Of a stretch of DNA of 64,000 nt, positions 34,206 to 45,263 are shown in pieces. Each line of letters begins with the position of its first letter. The first letter of the stretch is position 1. This stretch comes from Pseudolabrys sp. FHR47 (GTDB taxonomy: Bacteria; Pseudomonadota; Alphaproteobacteria; Rhizobiales; Xanthobacteraceae), in the NCBI RefSeq assembly GCF_005153485.1, contig NZ_CP039740.1, positions 1,801,001 to 1,865,000 on the forward strand, written 5' to 3'. The position numbers were made by a program, and so were the translations under genes. Under the pieces are notes generated by a model, which was given only the letters and a program-made list of their open reading frames with translations, was not told where the DNA came from and searched no databases.

Positions 34206-36047
34206 TTACTTGACGACGCGCACCGCGCCGCGGGCGGCGCTGGTGGCGAAGGCCGCGTAGGCGCGGAGCGCCGTCGTCACCTTGCGCGGACGCTTCGCCG
34301 CCGGATGCCACGCCGCCGCACCGCGCGCCTCCATCACCGCGCGACGCTTGGTCAGTTCAGCTTCCGGCACATCGAGATGCACGCGGCGGTTCGGAATATC
34401 GAACTGGATCACGTCGCCTTCTTCGACCAGACCGATCAAACCGCCCTCGGCGGCTTCCGGCGAGACGTGGCCGATCGACAAACCCGAGCTGCCGCCGGAG
34501 AAGCGACCGTCGGTGATCAGGGCGCAGGCTTTGCCGAGGCCCTTCGATTTGAGATAGCTGGTCGGGTACAGCATTTCCTGCATGCCGGGCCCGCCTTTGG
34601 GCCCTTCGTAGCGGATCAGCACGACGTCGCCGGCGACGATCTTGCCGCCGAGAATGCCATCCACCGCGGCGTCCTGACTTTCGAAGATGCGCGCCGGGCC
34701 CGAGAAGGTCAGCAGGCTTTCATCGACGCCCGCGGTTTTGACGATGCAGCCATCGGCGGCGAGATTGCCGTAGAGTACGGCGAGGCCGCCATCCTTCGAG
34801 AAGGCATGGGCGACGTCGCGGATGCAGCCTTTCTCACGATCGGTATCCACCTCATCGTAGCGCTCGGCCTGACTGAAGGCCTGTTGCGTCGGCACGCCGC
34901 CGGGCGCCGCGCGGTAGAAGTCACGCACGCTTTCGTTGTTCGTGGCGACGACGTCCCAACGCGCCAGCGCGCTCTCCAGGCTGTCGGCGTGGACGGAGCC
35001 GACCTTGGCGTGGATGAGACCGCCGCGGTTGAGTTCGCCGAGAATGCCCATGACGCCGCCGGCGCGGTGCACGTCCTCGAGATGGACGTTGGCCACCGAG
35101 GGCGCGACCTTGCACAGCACCGGCACGCGCCGCGACAGCCGATCGATGTCCTTCATCGTGAACGGCACTTCGCCTTCATGGGCGGCGGCAAGCAGATGCA
35201 GCACGGTGTTGGTCGAGCCACCCATGGCGATGTCGAGCGTCATGGCGTTCTCGAAGGCTTCGAAATTGGCGATGCTGCGCGGCAGCACGCTATAATCGTC
35301 CTGTTCGTAATGGCGCCGCGCCAGATCGACGATGAGATGGCCAGCCTCGACGAACAGGCGCTTGCGATCGGCGTGGGTGGCCAGCACCGAACCGTTGCCC
35401 GGCAACGCGAGACCGAGCGCCTCGGTCAGGCAGTTCATCGAGTTGGCGGTGAACATGCCCGAGCAGGAGCCGCAGGTCGGGCAGGCCGAGCGTTCGATGG
35501 CGGCGACATCGGCGTCGCTGTAGGAACTATCAGCGGCGACCACCATGGCATCGACCAGATCGACGGCGCGCGCCTTACCCTTCAGCGTCACCTTGCCGGC
35601 CTCCATCGGGCCGCCGGAGACGAAGATCGTCGGAATGTTGAGGCGCAAGGCGGCCATCAGCATGCCCGGCGTGATCTTGTCGCAGTTGGAAATACAGACG
35701 AGAGCATCGGCGCAATGCGCGTTGACCATGTACTCGACGCTGTCGGCGATCAGCTCGCGCGAGGGCAGGCTGTACAGCATGCCGTCGTGGCCCATGGCGA
35801 TGCCATCGTCGACAGCAATCGTGTTGAACTCCTTGGCGATGCCGCCAGCGGATTCGATCTCGCGCGCCACCAGCTGGCCGAGATCCTTGAGGTGGACATG
35901 TCCCGGCACGAACTGGGTGAAGGAGTTTGCAACCGCAATGATCGGTTTGCCGAAGTCCTCGTTCTTCATGCCGGTCGCACGCCAGAGTCCGCGCGCGCCC
36001 GCCATGTTGCGGCCGTGCGTCGTGGTGCGGGAGCGATAAGTGGGCAT
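34206..36047 (-). CDS. ilvD: Dihydroxy-acid dehydratase IlvD
   Basis: A 613-residue enzyme from ATG 36047 ([20 protein letters not shown]), the usual length. Fe-S cluster cysteines are in [11 protein letters not shown] (~121) and [15 protein letters not shown] (~188-202), with [12 protein letters not shown] downstream. It dehydrates 2,3-dihydroxy-isovalerate and -methylvalerate in valine/isoleucine synthesis. The open frame continues 82 codons upstream, but that part has no family similarity and overlaps the divergent cupin region. Confidence 0.97.
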   Translation of the reverse strand: MPTYRSRTTTHGRNMAGARGLWRATGMKNEDFGKPIIAVANSFTQFVPGHVHLKDLGQLVAREIESAGGIAKEFNTIAVDDGIAMGHDGMLYSLPSRELIADSVEYMVNAHCADALVCISNCDKITPGMLMAALRLNIPTIFVSGGPMEAGKVTLKGKARAVDLVDAMVVAADSSYSDADVAAIERSACPTCGSCSGMFTANSMNCLTEALGLALPGNGSVLATHADRKRLFVEAGHLIVDLARRHYEQDDYSVLPRSIANFEAFENAMTLDIAMGGSTNTVLHLLAAAHEGEVPFTMKDIDRLSRRVPVLCKVAPSVANVHLEDVHRAGGVMGILGELNRGGLIHAKVGSVHADSLESALARWDVVATNNESVRDFYRAAPGGVPTQQAFSQAERYDEVDTDREKGCIRDVAHAFSKDGGLAVLYGNLAADGCIVKTAGVDESLLTFSGPARIFESQDAAVDGILGGKIVAGDVVLIRYEGPKGGPGMQEMLYPTSYLKSKGLGKACALITDGRFSGGSSGLSIGHVSPEAAEGGLIGLVEEGDVIQFDIPNRRVHLDVPEAELTKRRAVMEARGAAAWHPAAKRPRKVTTALRAYAAFATSAARGAVRVVK

Positions 36048-36264
36048 GTCGTTTCCTCGAATCTGCGGTGTTATCGGCGCGATGGGCGTGCGGTTTCGTT
36101 GCTGGTTTTCGACTTCATGCAGGACTTCCGGGAGGTTTGGCAAGACCATCCTGGCAGAGCTGCCGAGCCCAAGCGGCACGACGCCGGATTGCGCCGCAGA
36201 TCGGCGCTGGCGGCGCTTGCCCCGGCGCGCTAGGATCGCGCGCCACCAGCCTTGGATGCAGGTC

Positions 36265-36714
36265 ATGACCGCCGTCGCCAAAGCAGAGCCCAAGCCGGAC
36301 GATCTGTCGTCGCGCGTTGTCTATCCCAAGGACATTGCGTGGCAGAAGAGCCGCTTTCACGGCTGCTGGACCAAGCCGCTGCTCGTCGACAAGGCGAGCG
36401 GACTGGCGACCTTGCTGTTCAAGATGGACCCTGGTGCCGAATTGCCCGACCACGAGCATGTGCTAATCGAGCAGACCTATGTGCTTGAGGGATCGCTCGC
36501 CGACAAGGAAGGCCCCGGCGCCGGCATCGAGGTGAAGGCCGGCGAATTCGTCTGGCGCCCGGCCGGCAGCCGCCATGCGGCGTGGTCGCCGAACGGCGGC
36601 ACCTTCCTCGCCATCTTCCAGATCCCGAACAAGTTCTACGAGAAGGACGGCCGCGTCACCGACTCCTCGGGCAAGGACTGGGACGAACTCTGGGGTGATT
36701 TATTAGAGAAGTGA
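36265..36714 (+). CDS. Cupin domain protein (ChrR-like)
   Basis: A 149-residue single cupin from ATG 36265 (ATG 36256 also possible). The metal-ligand pattern [16 protein letters not shown] (~72-87, two His and one Glu) and the second motif [16 protein letters not shown] are intact, as in ChrR/acetylacetone-dioxygenase-like cupins. No anti-sigma N-terminal domain is present, so it may be a small dioxygenase or a metal-binding sensor. It is divergent from ilvD with ~217 bases between, and ends 57 bases before the tRNA gene. Confidence 0.8.
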   Translation: MTAVAKAEPKPDDLSSRVVYPKDIAWQKSRFHGCWTKPLLVDKASGLATLLFKMDPGAELPDHEHVLIEQTYVLEGSLADKEGPGAGIEVKAGEFVWRPAGSRHAAWSPNGGTFLAIFQIPNKFYEKDGRVTDSSGKDWDELWGDLLEK

Positions 36715-36771
36715 TTTGAATTCGCCGTCCGCGCCGGATGTTCTCCGCCGTGACGGCGGATAACGAGATGT

Positions 36772-36858
36772 GCGGACGTGCTGGAACCGGTAGACAGACC
36801 GGACTTAAAATCCGTTGGGCGTAAGCCCGTGAGGGTTCGACTCCCTCCGTCCGCACCA
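36772..36858 (+). tRNA. tRNA-Leu (anticodon UAA)
   Basis: A complete class-II tRNA. Acceptor GCGGACG (36772-36778) pairs with CGTCCGC, discriminator A, encoded CCA (36856-36858). The anticodon loop CTTAAAA is at 36804-36810 with anticodon TAA (36806-36808) reading UUA. The long variable arm TTGGGCGTAAGCCC is leucine-type, and the T-arm is GGGTTCGACTCCC. It serves a codon that is rare in a G+C-rich genome. Confidence 0.97.
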
Positions 36859-36911
36859 TTCTTTAATATGCCGCGATTGCGCTGGACAGTGCGGCTATGG
36901 CAAATGGCAAC

Positions 36912-37301
36912 ATGAAATCGAGCAAGAACCGGCTTAGCGCCGCGGCCGCAACGATCGCGTTGGCGCTCACCAGCTGCAGCGCCTCGAACAACGAGGACAG
37001 GGTCGGCAAATTCCTGGTCGCGCCCGGCAAGTACCGGCTTTACGATTGCGAGCAACTGGCGCGGTCGGCTGCGGGCTACGTCTCGCGCGAACGCGAATTG
37101 GCGCAAGCCCAGGCCAAGGCCGAAGCGGGGCCGGGCGGCGGCGTCGTCTCGGTGCTCGCTTATAGCAGCGAGTATGGTCTCGTCCGCGGCAATATCGACG
37201 AATTACGCCGCGAGGCGATGGAGAAGAAGTGCGATCCCATGCCACCGGGACTTGCACCCGGGTCGGCCGGCCCCGGCCCCAACCGGCGACCTGCGCGCTG
37301 A
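36912..37301 (+). CDS. Putative lipoprotein, hypothetical
   Basis: A 129-residue protein from ATG 36912 (ATG 36897 is in frame). A basic start and hydrophobic stretch lead to lipobox LALTSC near residue 22, followed by YDCEQLARSAAGYVSRERELAQAQAKAE, a helical region with one cysteine, then LRREAMEKKC and a proline/glycine-rich tail. The DCEQL...RERELAQL...C layout recurs in short Rhizobiales lipoproteins, but the role is unknown. It starts ~50 bases after the tRNA and may share its transcript. Confidence 0.7.
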   Translation: MKSSKNRLSAAAATIALALTSCSASNNEDRVGKFLVAPGKYRLYDCEQLARSAAGYVSRERELAQAQAKAEAGPGGGVVSVLAYSSEYGLVRGNIDELRREAMEKKCDPMPPGLAPGSAGPGPNRRPAR

Positions 37302-37391
37302 CGCGGTTCCGGCGGGGAACTTTTTACCGTCCTGGAACTTGGTGCCCCGTGACAGCCGCATCATCGCGGCGCAGAACACGGGGCTCCTGCC

Positions 37392-37559
37392 ATGGCTATC
37401 AGCCTGCTGATCAGCATTCTGGTCACCTTCCTGGTGATCGTGCTGGTGCTTTATCTCATCAACATGTTGCCGATTGACGGCCGCGCCAAGCAGATTGCGC
37501 GCATCATCGTCATCATCATCGGCGTATTGTCGCTGCTGAAATATCTCGCCGTCTTCTAG
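37392..37559 (+). CDS. Small Thivi_2564-family membrane protein
   Basis: A 55-residue protein beginning MAISLLISILVTFLVIVLVL, with a second hydrophobic segment near 36-53 ending LLKYLAVF and a short polar turn INMLPIDGRAKQIARII between, giving a two-helix hairpin. This matches the Thivi_2564 small membrane family; function unknown. Its TAG overlaps the TAG of the convergent gene, both lying within CTAG (37556-37559). Its size and start are supported by the clean two-helix pattern. Confidence 0.75.
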   Translation: MAISLLISILVTFLVIVLVLYLINMLPIDGRAKQIARIIVIIIGVLSLLKYLAVF

Positions 37560-38560
37560 TCGTTACGAACGACAACGAGGGTGCCGTCGGCGAGCGCGAC
37601 AGCGAGCGCCGGCGGCGCGCCGTTTCGCGCGATGATGCCGATATTGCCGGCGGCGTTCGATGGCAGCGCGATACGGGCGATTTCGCGCGGCGCCGGCCTG
37701 AACGACATGATGCGCAGGCGCGTCAGATCGAAGGACGGCAGCGCGAGATCCGGCGTGCCGTCGCCGTCGACATCGGCCACGGCGCTCATGCCAAGCGCGG
37801 GCGAGCCGATGACATGATTGCTGAAGCCGTTAAGGCTTGCGGTTTGTCGCAGACGGCCTTTGTCGTAGGTCCATAATTCAAGCGCGCCGACGGCGTGCGG
37901 CTGGCGCACCAGCGCGATGTCGATCTTGCCGTCGCCGGTGAAGTCGGCGATGCCGGCCGGGTTCTGCCAGCGGTTCGGGGCGCCAAGCGGCGTTGTCTCG
38001 GCAACGACCCGGTAGCGGCCGTTGCGCTGCGCGATGACGGCAATCGCGGCGCCGCGTTTGAGATAGGACTTCACCACAACGATTTCATCGTGACCGTCAC
38101 CGTCGAGATCGGCGAGGCGCGGCGTCAGGTCCTCGAATACGGCGTCGTCGCCGAGCGCAACGGTATGGCTTGCGCCGTCGGGGGTCTCGATGACCAGGCT
38201 GCCGGCTTCGATGTCGTCGCCGAGCACGGCGTGGCCATAGCGTTTGGTCGGGGCGGCGAACCAGGCGCGCGCGATGTCGCGCGTGCCGGTGACAACGGTG
38301 CTGCCGGGCAGGGCGTTTTCCGGTGGCGACGCGCGCCGCCGCTCGTCGCGAAAAACCAGCCTGGGTTTCGCGCCGCTCATGTCGATGTCGTACCAGAGCC
38401 CGCCGGCAACGACGCGCGGCCTGCCATCGACCATCTCGATCGCTGTAACGCGCGCCGGCGTGTCGACGATCTCAGCGCGCCATTCGCCGGCCCGTGCCGA
38501 TCCTGCGCCCAAAGCAACAAATCCGGCCAGCAATGCCGGCAGCAGGTGCCGCATACGCAA
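37556..38560 (-). CDS. Exported FG-GAP/VCBS repeat protein
   Basis: A 334-residue protein with a signal peptide (MRMRHLLPALLAGFVALGAG, cleavage near SARAGE). At least three calcium-type DxDxDG blades are visible: LADLDGDGHDEIVVVKSYLK, IADFTGDGKIDIALVRQ and VADVDGDGTPDLALPSFDL, typical of a beta-propeller that binds Ca. It is periplasmic or secreted; the ligand is unknown. The start could also be the second Met. It lies six bases downstream of copA on the same strand, so it could be read through from the copper operon. Confidence 0.8.
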   Translation of the reverse strand: MRMRHLLPALLAGFVALGAGSARAGEWRAEIVDTPARVTAIEMVDGRPRVVAGGLWYDIDMSGAKPRLVFRDERRRASPPENALPGSTVVTGTRDIARAWFAAPTKRYGHAVLGDDIEAGSLVIETPDGASHTVALGDDAVFEDLTPRLADLDGDGHDEIVVVKSYLKRGAAIAVIAQRNGRYRVVAETTPLGAPNRWQNPAGIADFTGDGKIDIALVRQPHAVGALELWTYDKGRLRQTASLNGFSNHVIGSPALGMSAVADVDGDGTPDLALPSFDLTRLRIMSFRPAPREIARIALPSNAAGNIGIIARNGAPPALAVALADGTLVVVRND

Positions 38561-38566
38561 CGCCCC

Positions 38567-40930
<2,364 letters not shown>

Positions 40931-40969
40931 TTTTGTCGGTCCTGGCGCGCGGCCTGTGCCTTGCAACTG

Positions 40970-40985
40970 ATACCCTAGGGGGTAT
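40970..40985. promoter_or_regulatory. CsoR-type operator between copA and csoR
   Basis: ATACCCTAGGGGGTAT is a near-perfect dyad of the G-tract/TA form recognised by CsoR-family repressors. It lies 10 bases before the csoR ATG and 40 bases before the copA ATG, so one bound tetramer could silence both directions. Confidence 0.8.
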
Positions 40986-40994
40986 ATAGACGTT

Positions 40995-41306
40995 ATGGCA
41001 AAGCACAGCAAGGCCGGTTCGGCGATCGGCCATAATCCTTCGCACAAGGCCGATACGCTCAAGCGTCTCGGCCGGCTGGAGGGCCAGGTGCGCGGCATCG
41101 CGCGCATGGTCGATGAGGACCGCTACTGCATCGACATCGTCACGCAGATCGCGGCGGCGCGCGCCGCCTTGCGCAAGGTGGAAGAAGAAATCCTGCGCGA
41201 GCACGTCGCGCATTGCGTCGAGCACGCCATCGCCTCCGGCGACAAGGCCGATCAGCGCCGCAAGGTCGCGGAGCTGATGGACGTCATGGGCCGGGCGGGG
41301 CGGTAG
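40995..41306 (+). CDS. csoR: CsoR-family copper-sensing repressor
   Basis: A 103-residue four-helix-bundle repressor. Cu(I) ligands align with the classical C-H-C set: Cys45, His70 and Cys74, spaced 25 and 4 as in CsoR (36/61/65). The DNA-contact helix is [21 protein letters not shown] (~22-42). The histidine at 70 argues for copper sensing rather than the persulfide sensor CstR. It represses copA and itself from the operator at 40970-40985. Confidence 0.92.
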   Translation: MAKHSKAGSAIGHNPSHKADTLKRLGRLEGQVRGIARMVDEDRYCIDIVTQIAAARAALRKVEEEILREHVAHCVEHAIASGDKADQRRKVAELMDVMGRAGR

Positions 41307-41313
41307 TACTGCT

Positions 41314-41455
41314 CTTCACCCTCCCCTGGAGGGGGAGGGTCGATAGCATGAGCGAAGCGAATGCTATCGGGGTGGGGTGATCTTCGGCGAACGCGGGATT
41401 CACCCCACCCCGCTCGCTAACGCTCGCGACCCTCCCCCTCCAGGGGAGGGTGAAG
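41314..41455. repeat. Long imperfect palindrome, copy 2 (CTTCACCCTCCCCTGGAGGG family)
   Basis: The second copy of the element at 30921-31053, with identical outer arms (CTTCACCCTCCCCTGGAGGG and its complement at the right end). The middle is variable, containing a local palindrome around GATAGCAT and ATGCTATC. It lies between convergent csoR and DUF2892 and could terminate both. Confidence 0.88.
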
Positions 41456-41459
41456 CAAG

Positions 41460-41654
41460 CTACTTCGTCGAACAGCCGACGATGCTGTAAGCTGGGCAAT
41501 AGCCGATCAGCGCGGTGAGAATCGGCACCACGCCGATCCAGCCGACCCAGGACCAGCTCGTGCCCGGCGCGATATAGCCGAGCGCGAAGGCGATCAGGGC
41601 AAGCCCCACGATGATCCGCGCGAGGCGGTCGATCGTTCCGACATTGGCAGTCAT
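41460..41654 (-). CDS. DUF2892 (YgaP-type) small membrane protein
   Basis: A 64-residue protein: MTANVGTIDRLARIIVGLAL, two hydrophobic helices, and the end GYCPAYSIVGCSTK with the characteristic CPAY...GC pair. This is the membrane anchor domain found fused to rhodanese in YgaP, here without the rhodanese. It sits last after two YeeE/YedE genes on the same strand, consistent with sulfane-sulfur handling. The function of stand-alone copies is unproven. Confidence 0.88.
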   Translation of the reverse strand: MTANVGTIDRLARIIVGLALIAFALGYIAPGTSWSWVGWIGVVPILTALIGYCPAYSIVGCSTK

Positions 41655-41681
41655 GCTCTCTCTCCTTGTTATCGTACGGAA

Positions 41682-42302
41682 CTATTCCGCGGGCACCGCG
41701 CGGATGTGCGGTGATGCGGGCTGCGTCGAGGCAAGGTCGCCGTCGACGTCATTGCCCATGTCGTCGCGCCACGGCCGCCAGGCCTCGAGCGCGACGAGCA
41801 CAAGCGCGATAAGCACGGCAAAGCCGAGCGCGCCGGCCCAGTAGGGAATTCCGAAGAGCTGGCTGAAGATCAGCTTGCCGCTCGACTGGCCAAGGAAGCT
41901 CTTGCTCAGCGCCGGCTCGGCGTAGGAATAGGCAACGGCGCCGAACAGGCCGCCGACCAGCGTGAACAGCGCGTCGCGGTAGCCGGCGCCGATCTGCGCC
42001 AGGGTGGTGCCGGGGCAGGCACCTGCGAGGGCGATGCCGGCGCCGAGAATGAGGCCGCCGATGATGTCGGCGTAGTACATCGCCGCCTTCGGCGCGAGCT
42101 TGACGTAGCCGAAGCCGTTGAGCACGGCGAGCACCACCGCGCCAGTTGCAACCGCGGTGAGGAACACCTTGAGCATGATGAAGTTGCGCATCTGCATTTG
42201 CCCGACAATGACGCCGGGCTCGAACACGCGCGATTTCTCCAGCGCGAAGCCGAACACGATGCCCATGACGATGCCGGTGACGATGGCGAATGTGAGAGAC
42301 AT
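41682..42302 (-). CDS. YeeE/YedE family sulfur-compound transporter half (DUF6691 type)
   Basis: A 206-residue inner-membrane protein with ~5 helices, starting MSLTFAIVTGIVMGIVFGFA. It carries the YeeE hallmark AGACPGTTLAQIGAG near 95-109, whose cysteine is placed like the thiosulfate-conducting cysteines of TsuA. The polar tail beyond ~175 is variable. It pairs with the next upstream half (gap 18 bases) to rebuild a full-length YeeE/YedE pore, probably for thiosulfate or related sulfur species. Confidence 0.88.
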   Translation of the reverse strand: MSLTFAIVTGIVMGIVFGFALEKSRVFEPGVIVGQMQMRNFIMLKVFLTAVATGAVVLAVLNGFGYVKLAPKAAMYYADIIGGLILGAGIALAGACPGTTLAQIGAGYRDALFTLVGGLFGAVAYSYAEPALSKSFLGQSSGKLIFSQLFGIPYWAGALGFAVLIALVLVALEAWRPWRDDMGNDVDGDLASTQPASPHIRAVPAE

Positions 42303-42320
42303 GATCGTTCTCCTTCGATC

Positions 42321-42836
42321 TCAGACGCGGCGAAGCATCAGCATCGCGGTGGCGATGCCGCCGGCAAACATGGCGGCGACGGCCACCGTCGAGCCGACGG
42401 CAAGCTGGGCCATGCCGGAAATGCCGTGGCCGCTGGTGCAACCGTCGGCGACGCGGGCGCCGAACAGCATCAGGAAGCCGCCGACGAAAGCGACGCCGTA
42501 GCGTTTGGTGGGCGAGGCGCTGCCGAGGGCGCGGCTCCAGATTGGCGAGATCGGCGCGCGGCTGGCGCCGGACAGTTTCATCGACAGGAAGGCGCCGATG
42601 GCGACGCCGCCGACGAGGGCGACCTGCCACCAGTTCTTGCCGGTCGTGGCGACGTGCTTGGCGACATAATCGATTTTGACCACAGACGGATCGATCCACG
42701 AAGCGATCAGGCCGCCGATGGTGACATAGGACGACGAAGCGCCGAGCGCAGTTTCGATCAGCAGGAAGGCAGGGATTTGCAGCAGGCCGATGACGACGCC
42801 GGCGACATAAGGCGACCAGGCTTTCTGGCTGAGCAT
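42321..42836 (-). CDS. YeeE/YedE family sulfur-compound transporter half
   Basis: A 171-residue membrane protein starting MLSQKAWSPYVAGVVIGLLQ, with ~4 helices and the second family hallmark ADGCTSGHGISGMAQLAVGS (~128-147). It is the partner of the DUF6691-type half encoded downstream. Split YeeE pairs are common near persulfide-metabolism genes, where a SoxR/ArsR-like repressor is usual; none is seen here, and the nearest repressor is CsoR beyond the repeat. The promoter should be in the AT-richer 42837-42956. Confidence 0.88.
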   Translation of the reverse strand: MLSQKAWSPYVAGVVIGLLQIPAFLLIETALGASSSYVTIGGLIASWIDPSVVKIDYVAKHVATTGKNWWQVALVGGVAIGAFLSMKLSGASRAPISPIWSRALGSASPTKRYGVAFVGGFLMLFGARVADGCTSGHGISGMAQLAVGSTVAVAAMFAGGIATAMLMLRRV

Positions 42837-42956
42837 GGCGAATCCTCCACAGGCAATGCGTACGCAATCACATGCGGATGGATGAATATATGGGCGCCGG
42901 CGCGCCGGTATTGACGTGGATCAACTCTCACGCGGACGTGAAGGGCTGTGGAGAAG

Positions 42957-43979
42957 TCAGCCGAACCGCTGCCGCGCCAGCTTCGCGCCATCGCCCAGCG
43001 CCTTGAGCTTGGCTTCGGCAATATTGCGGTGCATCGGCGCCATGCCGCAATTGGTGCAGCAGACGATGCGCTCCTTCGGCACATATTTCATAACGTCGGC
43101 GATGACGGATGCGACCTTGTCCGGCGTCTCGACGATATCGCTGGCGACATCGATGACGCCGACCAGCAGGTGTTTGCCCTCGAGCAGCGTCAGCAGGTTG
43201 AGCGGTACCCGCGAGTTAATGGCCTCAAGCGAGATCTGATTGATGCGGCTCTTCGCCAGTGCCGGAAAGATCTTCTCGTATTGCCGCCATTCCTCGCCGA
43301 GCGAATTCTTCCAGTCGATATTGGCCTTGATGCCGTAGCCGTAACAGATGTGAACGGCGGTGGTGCATTTGAGGCCGTCGATGGCGCGGTGCAGCGCTTC
43401 GATACCCCAGGTCGACACTTCGTCCATGAACACGTTGAAAGCCGGTTCGTCGAACTGGATGACATCGACGCCGTCTTTTTCCAACGCCTTGGCTTCGGCA
43501 TTGAGGAGATCGGCGAAAGCCATCGCCATCTTGATCTTGTCGCCGTAATGCGCATCCGCGACCGTGTCGGCGATGGTCATCGGGCCGGGCAGGGTGATCT
43601 TGAGCCGGCGCGTCGTATGCGCGCGGGCAAAGCGCGCTTCGGTTCCGTGCACGCGGCCCTTGAGCGTGAGCGCGCCGCGCACCACCGGCACCATCGCCTT
43701 GTAGCGGTCGGCGCGGATGCCCATTTCGACCTTGTTCACGGTGTCGATGCCGTCCACGTACTCAAGGAAGCCGTGCACGAAATGTTGCCGTGACATCTCG
43801 CCGTCGCAGACGATATCGATGCCGGCGTCTTCCTGCAGCTTGATCATCAGCAGCGTGGCGTCGAGCTTGCCTTGCGCGAGGTCGGCGGCCTCTAACCGCC
43901 ACTTCGGCCACAGCCTGTCGGGCTCGGCGAGCCATGACGGTTTAGGCAGGCTGCCGGCGATGGTCGTCGGAAATAGCAT
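42957..43979 (-). CDS. MetE-like cobalamin-independent methionine synthase core protein
   Basis: A 340-residue protein from ATG 43979 (MLFPTTIAGSLPKPSWLAEP) with GGGAGG upstream. It corresponds to the C-terminal catalytic barrel of MetE: zinc-type ligands in VHICYGYG (His ~211) and CCTNCGMAP (Cys ~307-310), with DGEMSRQHF and IQFDEPAF. Stand-alone cores occur in many alphaproteobacteria. Some are methyltransferases using a donor other than folate, so methionine synthesis is likely but not certain. Confidence 0.88.
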   Translation of the reverse strand: MLFPTTIAGSLPKPSWLAEPDRLWPKWRLEAADLAQGKLDATLLMIKLQEDAGIDIVCDGEMSRQHFVHGFLEYVDGIDTVNKVEMGIRADRYKAMVPVVRGALTLKGRVHGTEARFARAHTTRRLKITLPGPMTIADTVADAHYGDKIKMAMAFADLLNAEAKALEKDGVDVIQFDEPAFNVFMDEVSTWGIEALHRAIDGLKCTTAVHICYGYGIKANIDWKNSLGEEWRQYEKIFPALAKSRINQISLEAINSRVPLNLLTLLEGKHLLVGVIDVASDIVETPDKVASVIADVMKYVPKERIVCCTNCGMAPMHRNIAEAKLKALGDGAKLARQRFG

Positions 43980-44002
43980 GGACGCCTCCCTCTTTTTTAT
44001 TG

Positions 44003-44051
44003 GCGCATGATCCGATCCGAAAACCGGTTCCCACTTTTCGGGATCATGCGC
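44003..44051. repeat. Rhizobiales palindromic repeat GCGCATGATCC...GGATCATGCGC
   Basis: Perfect 11-base arms GCGCATGATCC (44003-44013) and GGATCATGCGC (44041-44051) enclose GATCCGAAAACCGGTTCCCA-type sequence. This is one of the commonest interspersed palindromes of Rhizobiales. It lies between the MetE-like gene and the FAD monooxygenase, probably in one transcript. Confidence 0.88.
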
Positions 44052-44060
44052 GCCGCGCAA

Positions 44061-45254
44061 TCAGTCCCGGCGCCAACTATAGACCCAATCGTAACGCTTC
44101 AGCAGCCTCTCGCCGCCGATCATGCGCATCACAAGATTGCGCGCGAGGGCTTCCGGCCCGGCGCGGCCGTAGATCGAGCCTTGCTGACGCGCGGTGCGCT
44201 GCACCCGCGCGGTACGGGCGCGGCGCAGCCGCTCATAAGCGCGCAGGCCGGCTTCGGGGTGTTCGGCGTGTTCCCTGAGTTGGTGAGCAAGAACCGCGGC
44301 ATCCTCGATGGCCATGCCGGCGCCTTGCGCCAGGAACGGCAGCATCGGGTGGGCGGCATCGCCGACGAGGGTCACGGCGCCCGTGCTGCCGGCGAAGGGC
44401 GAGGCATTGTCGAACAGCGCCCATTTGAGCCAGCGCTGCGGAATGCCGATCAGTTCGCGCACCGACTCGTGCCAGGTGAAGCGGGCGAAGTGGCGCAGGA
44501 TTTCGGTGCGCTCGCCCGGTGCATTCCAGCCGGTTTGATTCCAGTTGTCGTTGACGATGCCGACCAGATTGATCAGCGCGCCGGCTTTCACCGGATAGGC
44601 GACGAGATGCGCGTCCATGCCGAGGAAGAGATGCACCGCCGGGGCGCGAAGATAGTCGGGCACGTTGTCCGCGGGCACCAGCGTCCGCCAGGCGGTGCGA
44701 TGCGCGAAGACGGGCTTGCGGTGGTTCTTAAGTTTGTCGCCGACCGCCGACCAGATGCCATCGGCACCGATCAGCGCCGCGCCACGTTCATCGACGAGTT
44801 GTTTGCCGCGAAACGCCTGCACGGTGATACCATTGGCGTGGCTGGCGAAGTCATCAAAGCGATGATCGAGCTTGATGTCGATGTCGATCATGCCGCGGGC
44901 GCCATCGAGGAGCGACGCCTGCAGGTCGCCGCGATGGATGACCCAGAACGGCGCGCCGTAGCGGCGCTCGGCCAGATCGCCGAGCGGAATGCGTGCGATC
45001 TCGCGGCCGGAGCCACCGGACATCACGCGGATCATCTGCGGCTTCACGACATGCGGTTCGAGCCGGTCGCGCAGGCCGAGCTCGAACAGGATGCGGGTGG
45101 CGTTCGGCGAAAGCTGGATGCCGGCGCCGGTCTCTTCGAGCTTAGCCGCCTGCTCGAGAACGGTGGCGCGGAAGCCGGCACGCGACAAGGTCATCGCCGT
45201 GGTCAGCCCGGCGATGCCGGCGCCCGCGACGATGACGTGACGCGAAGGCGCCAA
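44061..45254 (-). CDS. FAD-dependent aromatic monooxygenase (salicylate hydroxylase type)
   Basis: A 397-residue flavoprotein hydroxylase. The FAD Rossmann motif GAGIAG is at 11-16, the GADGIWSAV DG-type motif near 163, and VTLVGDAAHPMLPFLAQGAG near 292-311. The sequence is closest to salicylate 1-monooxygenase / UbiH-like enzymes; the substrate is not deducible. The only start that keeps the FAD motif is TTG 45254, nine bases after the stop of the upstream zf-CHCC gene, so translation is probably coupled. Confidence 0.9.
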   Translation of the reverse strand: MAPSRHVIVAGAGIAGLTTAMTLSRAGFRATVLEQAAKLEETGAGIQLSPNATRILFELGLRDRLEPHVVKPQMIRVMSGGSGREIARIPLGDLAERRYGAPFWVIHRGDLQASLLDGARGMIDIDIKLDHRFDDFASHANGITVQAFRGKQLVDERGAALIGADGIWSAVGDKLKNHRKPVFAHRTAWRTLVPADNVPDYLRAPAVHLFLGMDAHLVAYPVKAGALINLVGIVNDNWNQTGWNAPGERTEILRHFARFTWHESVRELIGIPQRWLKWALFDNASPFAGSTGAVTLVGDAAHPMLPFLAQGAGMAIEDAAVLAHQLREHAEHPEAGLRAYERLRRARTARVQRTARQQGSIYGRAGPEALARNLVMRMIGGERLLKRYDWVYSWRRD

Positions 45255-45263
45255 GATGCGGGC

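Noticed and set aside
34305..36233. 642-codon plus-strand open frame
   Set aside because: Shadow of ilvD on the other strand.
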